DNA of 64,000 bases from Trichostrongylus colubriformis (Eukaryota > Nematoda > Chromadorea > Rhabditida > Trichostrongylidae), in NCBI GenBank assembly GCA_963978905.1, contig OZ022260.1, positions 715,225 to 779,224 of the forward strand, written 5' to 3'. The translations under genes were made by a program, and so were the position numbers. Positions within the stretch are counted from its first letter, which is position 1. The number at the start of each line of letters is the position of its first letter. The notes below the pieces were generated by a model that had not been told where the DNA came from, did no database searches, and was given only the letters and a program-made list of their open reading frames with translations. Below, one piece after another: positions 58,500 to 64,000 of the stretch.

Positions 58500-59213
58500 G
58501 TACGTTGAAACTGGCATTTCTACTACTTTAGTCCTTTTACCGAAGCGATACTGGCGATTTTGGTTACACTGAACGTTGCTTTTAAACATGTTGACTACGT
58601 TTAACGGCTCCCAGAATGGTCGGGACGGGGTCTGTTACTGCTCGGTGAAGCTGTCGCACTAATGGTAATAAACTAGTCACGCAACCTGTAGGAAGTATAA
58701 CCTGGAAAGTGATGGGATCATTCTTATTGAATTTCCGAGAACTCTGCTGAACCACATATCAGTTACTTCGCCAGTTAGCTAGGAAGAGACCCTGCAGGAA
58801 AAGGGAAGTGGAGACCGTGAATTCATGCTCCACCCATATCCGATATCGATCAAGCCCATTTTTCATGCTTATCTGTTTGATGCGCGCAGTAATGTGCGCC
58901 AACCGCCACCACTTTTCGGAGTTCGAGTGAGTTAGCGGTGGTTACCTCTCGTCATTACAATATCGACTATTAACGTAGAAGGATCAGGAATGAATTGTGT
59001 CTAGTTATCGGGTGTGTTCAGTATTAGGAGTTTAGACAGTTTAGGTATAAATAGTTTTATGTTCGATTGCATTAGTAGCAACTTGTCCACTGAGGGTGGT
59101 AGACTCATATGCTAAATTAACTGTTAAACAAATAATATTTAAAATAATTTAAAGGACTTGTTTTGCCTCATACCCTCATACGAACCATGGTCTTCGTCAA
59201 CTCCCCGAGTGTA
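58500..59213. other. intron; nothing supported
   Basis: GATGCGCGCAGTAATGTGCGCC near 58878 resembles the end of repeat family C. Otherwise nothing. Confidence 0.3.
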
Positions 59214-59953
59214 CAGGGGGTGCTAAAACAAGTAATTTTGCTTTTCCGCCTTCGACCCCTACTTTATCGAGCTTTAGCAAGTTCTGACGAGCCATTCTAA
59301 TCTCTAAAGTAAAGAGCAGACATCACTCTATCACTATTCTCCGTAATAGCCTTCTGCACGAGCAGAAACGGGAGCTTGTTCCGAGTGAACAAGATGTGTC
59401 AACTCAACTGGGCAATATCCCAAAATTCGTCTCCCTCGCTCACAACCTTGTCAGGGTCCGTTCACTCTGGGTACCTAAGAGGATTTATATTGGGTGGTGT
59501 TGTTGAACTTTCTGTTTCTCTGAGTTCTCAGCGCCCTTCGTTTCCATGAACCAGAACGTGCCGTCACACTGAAACCTCTCCGGAGGCAGTTTGAGGCATG
59601 AAAAATGATACTTTAGATCGTAGCAGCGTTGTCCGAGCAGCAGGGGCTCCGTGACTTTCGTGAATCGAAGTTCCAATCCATATAGGAAGCTTCCCACAGA
59701 AAGCCTACTACGGAACGTGGCTCCACTATTTTAAGCGGATCTTGATACCGTAGGTGTTCTGAAGTCTGACTGTGCCGACTGAAGGCTCCGTATTTTGATG
59801 AGTGCCAAAGTAGTGAGTCTCAGCTTGCTCCTGCTCCCAAAGGAACATTTCGGGGGTATTTTGCCCGAATACCTTTATTCCTTTCATTTCCCTATGTTTT
59901 GTATACTTGGTGGATGTGAGCCGTGAGCAAAATTACTTTTTTTGGCACCCCTG
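59214..59953 (-). mobile_element. family P TIR element, most complete copy
   Basis: The ends CAGGGGGTGCTAAAACAAGTAATTTTGC and, inverted, CAGGGGTGCCAAAAAAAGTAATTTTGC match over about 30 bp. TA precedes the left end; the right flank is TG. The - strand interior keeps a long frame with KVTEPLLLGQRCYDLKYHFS, CLKLPPE and GTFWFMETKGAENSEK, shared by three other copies. It is 740 bp, probably non-autonomous. Confidence 0.75.
59485..59697 (-). pseudogene. conserved reading frame of family P elements
   Basis: The 70 codon frame contains RCYDLKYHFSCLKLPPE, reminiscent of the Cys/His core of a PHD finger (C-D...YHF-x-C-L), and GTFWFMETKG. Copies at 15.5 and 17.7 kb keep WYLETEDLGNLEK and FWFLEMKDVGNMEK at the same place and SEG.EI.DFAELR further on. 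Conservation at the protein level suggests it was once coding, either transposon protein or a captured host exon. PHD identity is only a resemblance: the last Cys pair is missing. Confidence 0.4.
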
Positions 59954-60224
59954 TGAAATCGTATGCCGGTTACCAATGCTTATCGCTTTTGTAAACATGC
60001 ACCTCTATGTCTTGCTTTGCTTTCACAAAGCTAGATCGTGTCTTGATCATCCATGTAGATCACATTATCAAAGAAGTGCACCATTATCTGGAACGCTAGG
60101 CAATTCAGCGGGCAATACATTGGCAGCAGATATCAGAACATAAACAGTATGTTCACCCAATGGTACTGAGCATCAGACGCATTTACTATAGCAGTCGTAC
60201 AATCGTAGTAAGCGGAGCACCGAT

Positions 60225-60980
60225 GGGGGTGGACTGGTCGAATTTTCGCTCGGCTGCGCGAGGCGAGCGGCGCGGCGAGTGCGAGTGTTCGACCAATCGA
60301 CCCAATCCACACTGTCGCCCCATTTGCTAATAGCTACAAGGCGATTGCCCCTAAAAAATTCACAAACTCACAGAAAGAAGATTCATGTCAATTTGAATAC
60401 ATAAATAAATAAATACGAGTACATGGAATCGCGCAGCAAACAGTACGCCATCATTGTCAATGCAGGATGGGCCAATGTGAGTTGATGGTGAAACCATTTT
60501 AAATGCCACATCCGACAAAAATGCAAATAACAAGGCAGCGTTGACAGAGAAAACATGGCAAAAAAAATTCGAAGTCTATCGAGAAGAAAGGGGAAATTTC
60601 CAAGCTGGTCCACCACGGCCGCACAAATGCACACCTTTGCATATATTTTTTGCAGTAGCCATCAGTGCTGGCAGGTGAATAATGTGAGCACGATTTTGCA
60701 GCTCTACCAAAACCACCTTATATCCACCTCACAAAGGATTCTTAGAAATGCTGCAGCATAGAAAGAAGGTTAAAAAACGGTGAATTTCGACAAAAAGGTG
60801 AGCCTCACGTAAGGCGTGAAAGAAGGTCCGTCTCTTCTTGCTGATTAACGTCAACACAACAGTTCATTTCATTGGAATTCCAGCATCCGACATTGCCAGG
60901 GAAGCCGCATTGACACATGTAGCCAAGTGAGAACCGTCACTGTCGCGAAGTGAAAATCCGACCAATCGATGCCCACCCCC
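60225..60980. mobile_element. TIR element with GGGGGTGG ends
   Basis: GGGGGTGGACTGGTCGAATTTTCGC at the left and, inverted, GGGGGTGGGCATCGATTGGTCGGATTTTCACTTCGC at the right form imperfect inverted repeats of about 35 bp. The left end continues into a GC-rich hairpin related to 32590. No transposase is seen. Confidence 0.5.
60656..60674 (+). CDS. candidate 19 base micro-exon of the long gene
   Basis: CATATATTTTTTGCAG and AG|GTGAAT are excellent splice sites. It would read V-AISAG and enters in phase 1 as 58499 requires, leaving in phase 2. It lies inside the putative TIR element at 60225-60980, which argues against it. Confidence 0.3.
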
Positions 60981-61549
60981 TTTATATGGAACGCTAGGCA
61001 ATTTACCGGTCGATGTATCGGTAATCGATATCAGAAATTATGTAAAATATGTTCACCCAATGACACTGGGCAGCAGAAGCTTCTGCTATAGCGATTGTGT
61101 GGTAGAATAAGAGATGAACCGGATTTTATCTCATCCACTTCCTAATGGCTCTTATCAGCCCCTGTAAGCGGTTATTAGTTTTAATTAGTCACCGTTAACA
61201 CATTGACGACCGCGCGTTTTTTTCCTTGCTCACGAAATGGTGCCACGCGGCTTCGAAATGACACCTCTATGAAACACCTATTGTTTGTTATTTTTCCATT
61301 TTGGAATTTGTGTAGTGATCCGTAGTTTAGATACCCAGTCAGAGCCTGGAAAGGCAAAGATAAATGCGATTTATCCCCCAAACACCATTTCAAACTTACA
61401 AAACAGTTCTACCTAGACCAGGAGAGTTTAGAAAAAAAAGTCGCAAACCACAACTACATTGGAACTAATCTGTAAGCACAACCGGCTGTCGCTGAGACCA
61501 CCGCTATTCTGAAGTGGGTTGCTTCAGATCACCCGACCCTTCGGCATGA

Positions 61550-62300
61550 AGCCGATGGCATTTTTTAGCCCACACAGGGTGAGAAATGGGGCAAGCTTAT
61601 TTGTTATGGCTATGCACTCATCTTTCCTAATGCCTCCAAAGTTTTGCGCACTGGAGTCTGGGGTTCACGTGACAGAATCGCTAGAGTTATCTCAAACTTC
61701 ACATCCCCATCCGTTCCGGACTAGGTGTTGCCTTAGGGACGTTGGGGGAATTTCGACCACCCCGATCGAGGCCACACCTGCGTAAAGCCCTCTTAACGGC
61801 CGAACTGATGGCATTGGCCATGAAACGCATGCAGAACGGTACCTTTTCGCCTTCGTCGACCCCAGATCTCGGATGCTTTCTCATGGGTGGTCCAGGAAGA
61901 GGCTGCTCTTTGGTGGTGGTGGAGTAGTCATTCGCCTGCGCTATCTTGCGGGCTAGCTCTGAAGAATCTGCTTTCTCCTGAATGCCCGAACATTTTTCGG
62001 CCGTTTCGAACATGTTCTTTATGGTTGCCCGCTTGGTGTTCAAAGGGTGTGCCGACCGGAAATGGACCAAGATATTTTTGCTGCTAGGTTTCCATTACCA
62101 TTTTGTTCGATACCACATACGTTCAAGTTGCACCTTTACGTTTAGGAAGGGAAGCCAGAAGTCCTTGGGACTCTCTCGTCTGAACTGGATTTTTCCGTCT
62201 GGTTGTTGAGCGGGTTGAAACACATGTCCATTTCCTTCTGGGTCGAGCAAACGACGAAGCACTCATCTATATAACGACAATACAGAATGGGCCGATGATC
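61550..62300 (-). pseudogene. Penelope-like reverse transcriptase, GIY-YIG region lost
   Basis: From 62300 downward the frame reads ILYCRYIDECFVVCSTQKEM, the reverse transcriptase active-site motif C with YIDE where YIDD is usual. Next come WLPFLNVKV, TKWYWKPSSKNILVHFRSAH, PLNTKRATIKNMFETAEKC and, after a frameshift, VEIPPTSLRQHLVRN. It then jumps to RKDECIAITNKLAPFLTLCG, the C-terminal tail. The intervening GIY-YIG endonuclease domain, about 100 residues, is missing. At least three frameshifts or stops are present. Confidence 0.82.
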
Positions 62301-62337
62301 CAATGGCTTATATCCTTAGCGTATTTTTGGCTTTCCA

Positions 62338-62372
62338 GGCTCTGACGAAGGCGACATGGTGAAACGTTAGCC
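62338..62372 (+). ncRNA. hammerhead ribozyme-like motif (degraded)
   Basis: GGCT|CTGACGA|AGGCGACATGGT|GAAAC|GTT|AGCC has the conserved hammerhead strings CUGANGA and GAAAC with flanking GGCU/AGCC able to pair as stem I. Stem II between the strings pairs poorly, so activity is doubtful. Hammerhead motifs are known in the terminal repeats of Penelope-like elements, and this one adjoins such an element. Related arms at 57.7 kb show compensated flanks GGCCT/AGGCC. Confidence 0.4.
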
Positions 62373-62390
62373 GAATAAAGTTAATTAACA

Positions 62391-62639
62391 TCTTGGTTAC
62401 GGCTTCGAGAAGAAATACATATATGTTAGCATTATTTTTGCATCGATTGTTTTCACTATGAGCCTGTGAAGTGCGCCCAGTACCATTTACTCACCCATGC
62501 ATTTGAGTATAACTCAACTACTCGAAGCAATTTCTGTGGACAGTGCTTTTTACAGCAATGTATGTACGATGTATACATAAAATGGAAAATAATATAAAAT
62601 CCAAACAAATGAAAAGAAACTGTAAAGTGGCTGTGACAC
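62391..62639. other. nothing supported
   Basis: AT-rich spacer between the retroelement relic and the tandem repeat. Confidence 0.35.
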
Positions 62640-63290
62640 GACGGTTGTCAACGTGTTAAGGTATCCGTACCCTGCAATATCTGTGAATGTGAACATTCCA
62701 CTGTCAGTCAGAGAAGCGAAACGGATTTGGTGACATTCGTCTACCAACGCTCCTTGTCGAATCTCATCAACCGTTATCAATTTGGATTACCCACCATTGA
62801 TGATCTTGTCCCACCCCTCGAACATTTACGAGTGTCAGCGCTCTAGGATCTACGTGAAAGGGGGAACGGATTTGGAGGCATTGTCTTTTTGACATTCCCT
62901 ACCGAATCCTATCAGGTATTATCACCTTGGATCATCCACTGTCAGTGTTCCCGTCCCACCCTGCTAAAGTCCTAAAAGTGTCAGCGCTTTGGAATCAACG
63001 CAATGAGCGAAACGAAATTGGCGGCATTTGCTTTCTGATTTGATTTTTCTCCTCATCTAATCTTATCAATTGTTATCAATTTGTATTGTCCAGCATTAAT
63101 TTCTCTGTCCCCTCCCTAAACGCCTACGAGTGTCGACGCTCCAGGACCAATCCGAAAGGTTAAGCGGATTTCGGCGACGTTCGCCTTTCGAGGCCCCTTA
63201 TCAGTCCTTGCCGGCTGCTATCACTTGGGTCCACTCCCGCTAGGATCCCCTTATGATCTCCCTATATCGTGCATAAATAAAATTCAGGAT
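62640..63290 (+). repeat. about four diverged tandem units of about 147 bp
   Basis: The landmark CGGATTT(G/C)G.(T/G)(G/A)C(A/G)TT recurs at 62722, 62867, 63013 and 63165, spacing 145, 146 and 152 bp. Other landmarks (TATCAATTTGGATT, CTACGAGTGTC..CGCT) keep register. Units are roughly 65-70% alike. Two more units lie near 40690 and 40840. The block is followed by GGTCAAACACACACAAACAC and GCGATTATATAGAGTAGG, which resembles 41725-41770. Confidence 0.7.
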
Positions 63291-63777
63291 CCTAACTTTG
63301 CTGCGACGCGAGATATGATTTTCCGGTCAAACACACACAAACACACTTAGGCGATTATATAGAGTAGGACTGTAGTTCCCTTCCATAATAAATATCCAAT
63401 AGACGTTAACTGAAAAGTGGTTTGTCCTCATGCAAAAAATGCCCATAATCGGTGGCACTGAGATTCATAAAGTAGTGGTGATAACTCCTCTCCGTCTTTT
63501 GTCTCCTATATTATTATTCATCTTCCAGTTAAATTCCTTTTTCTGAACGCAAGACTTGTTCACCAAATTGTCTGCTGGAGAGGTAAAAAAATAGTGCAGG
63601 GCCACTAAAACAGTGTGTTTACGCATTATTCGAATGCAGGTTTAATGGTGTTTATTAGAAATTAAGAATCTAATCATATCTATTGCCTCCGGTGCGACAT
63701 CCGGATTTCCCTTATTCAACACACCCATTCCAAAGGCTTTTCTGGAAATGGCGAACATTTTCCGCTCCGCCCAACAG
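63291..63777. other. nothing firm
   Basis: After the CACACA tract and its AT-rich tail at 63333-63370, no supported feature. Confidence 0.35.
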
Positions 63778-63967
63778 CTACCATCTTTTGACTGAGCCGT
63801 TTGGGCGTATTGCCCTCGGTTTTCATCTCGTCATGTGCATCAGGCGCGGACATCCGGCCGCTGCCGTTGCTCGTCCCCCTCTCTGCTGTCTGGCATCACT
63901 GTGCCTCTCTTCGCTCTCTATATTTCGCTGCACAAATTATTTCAAATTAAATGCCATGTCCATCTAG
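63778..63967 (+). CDS. weak candidate terminal segment
   Basis: After the acceptor TCCGCTCCGCCCAACAG a frame entering in phase 2 reads YHLLTEPFGRIALGFHL and stays open to TAG at 63965. It would fit after the 60656 micro-exon, but composition beyond the first 20 codons is not convincing and that micro-exon is doubtful itself. Confidence 0.18.
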
Positions 63968-64000
63968 TTGATTGCAACAAACGCTACTATAAACATTCCA

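Larger units (their letters stand above)
60090..61105 (+). repeat. 110 bp direct repeats around a TIR element
   Basis: GAACGCTAGGCAATTCAGCGG...TATGTTCACCCAATGGTACTG at 60090-60206 recurs at 60988-61105 with about 80% identity. The segment between is bounded by the inverted ends at 60225 and 60980. Confidence 0.65.
61300..62390 (-). mobile_element. Penelope-like retroelement relic
   Basis: The - strand encodes parts of a Penelope-like reverse transcriptase. GTCAGAGCCTGGAAAG plus about 12 more bases occurs at 61338-61368 and inverted at 62319-62346, consistent with the repeat structure of these elements. A hammerhead-like motif overlaps the 62.3 kb copy. Borders are approximate. Confidence 0.75.

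Noticed and set aside
1..64000. CRISPR arrays, operons, rRNA and intact tRNA genes
   Set aside because: None was found: repeats lack spacer regularity, there are no ribosome-binding sites before open frames, and no cloverleaf could be drawn.

Overview
The window looks like nuclear DNA of a clade V (strongylid, hookworm-like) nematode. The signs are a GC content I judge by eye to be in the low forties, very short exons with pyrimidine-TTTCAG acceptors and GTGAGT/GTATGT-type donors, some 41-42 bp introns, decayed mariner, CR1-like and Penelope-like elements, and a dense load of small foldback (MITE-like) elements. There is no bacterial operon, phage, CRISPR or rRNA structure. Species assignment is inference.

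The main gene content, read by hand from splice sites, codon phase and open frames, is one long + strand gene. Its exons lie at 10213-10401, 11090-11241, 11409-11540, 11903-11947, 12132-12201, 12845-13019, 13945-14005, 18105-18181, 27799-27866, 38994-39148, 45125-45236, 52192-52228, 52540-52795 and 58397-58499, with weaker candidates at 7549-7712, 60656-60674 and 63778-63967. Every junction in the main chain is phase-compatible. The early introns are short (0.2-1 kb, plus one of about 4 kb); the later ones are 5-11 kb and packed with repeats. A second ATG-bearing exon at 35293-35443 joins the 38994 exon in the same phase and looks like an alternative start. I do not recognise the protein. Its N-terminal part is helical, HEAT/ARM-like in flavour; its C-terminal part is Ser/Thr-rich and low in complexity.

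On the - strand, inside the 45.2-52.2 kb intron, sits the 3' part of a compact gene (four exons, 45910-46698) with a Pro/Tyr/Ser-rich segment. A possible terminal exon of another - strand gene is at 49714-50014, and a possible first exon of a third at 30204-30368. None of these families is recognised.

Mobile DNA fills the rest: mariner copies at 2764-3639 and 56727-57561, a mariner remnant inside 138 bp inverted arms (21193-21875), a CR1-like LINE tail (17158-17652) inserted in a TA-flanked TIR element (16867-18085), a Penelope-like reverse transcriptase relic (61300-62390) with a hammerhead-like motif, a Mutator-like MITE with a perfect 9 bp target duplication (20424-20698), and at least ten foldback elements in several multi-copy families. 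Two loci carry diverged tandem repeats of about 147 bp.

All exon calls are unaided predictions; RNA-seq or protein homology would settle them.
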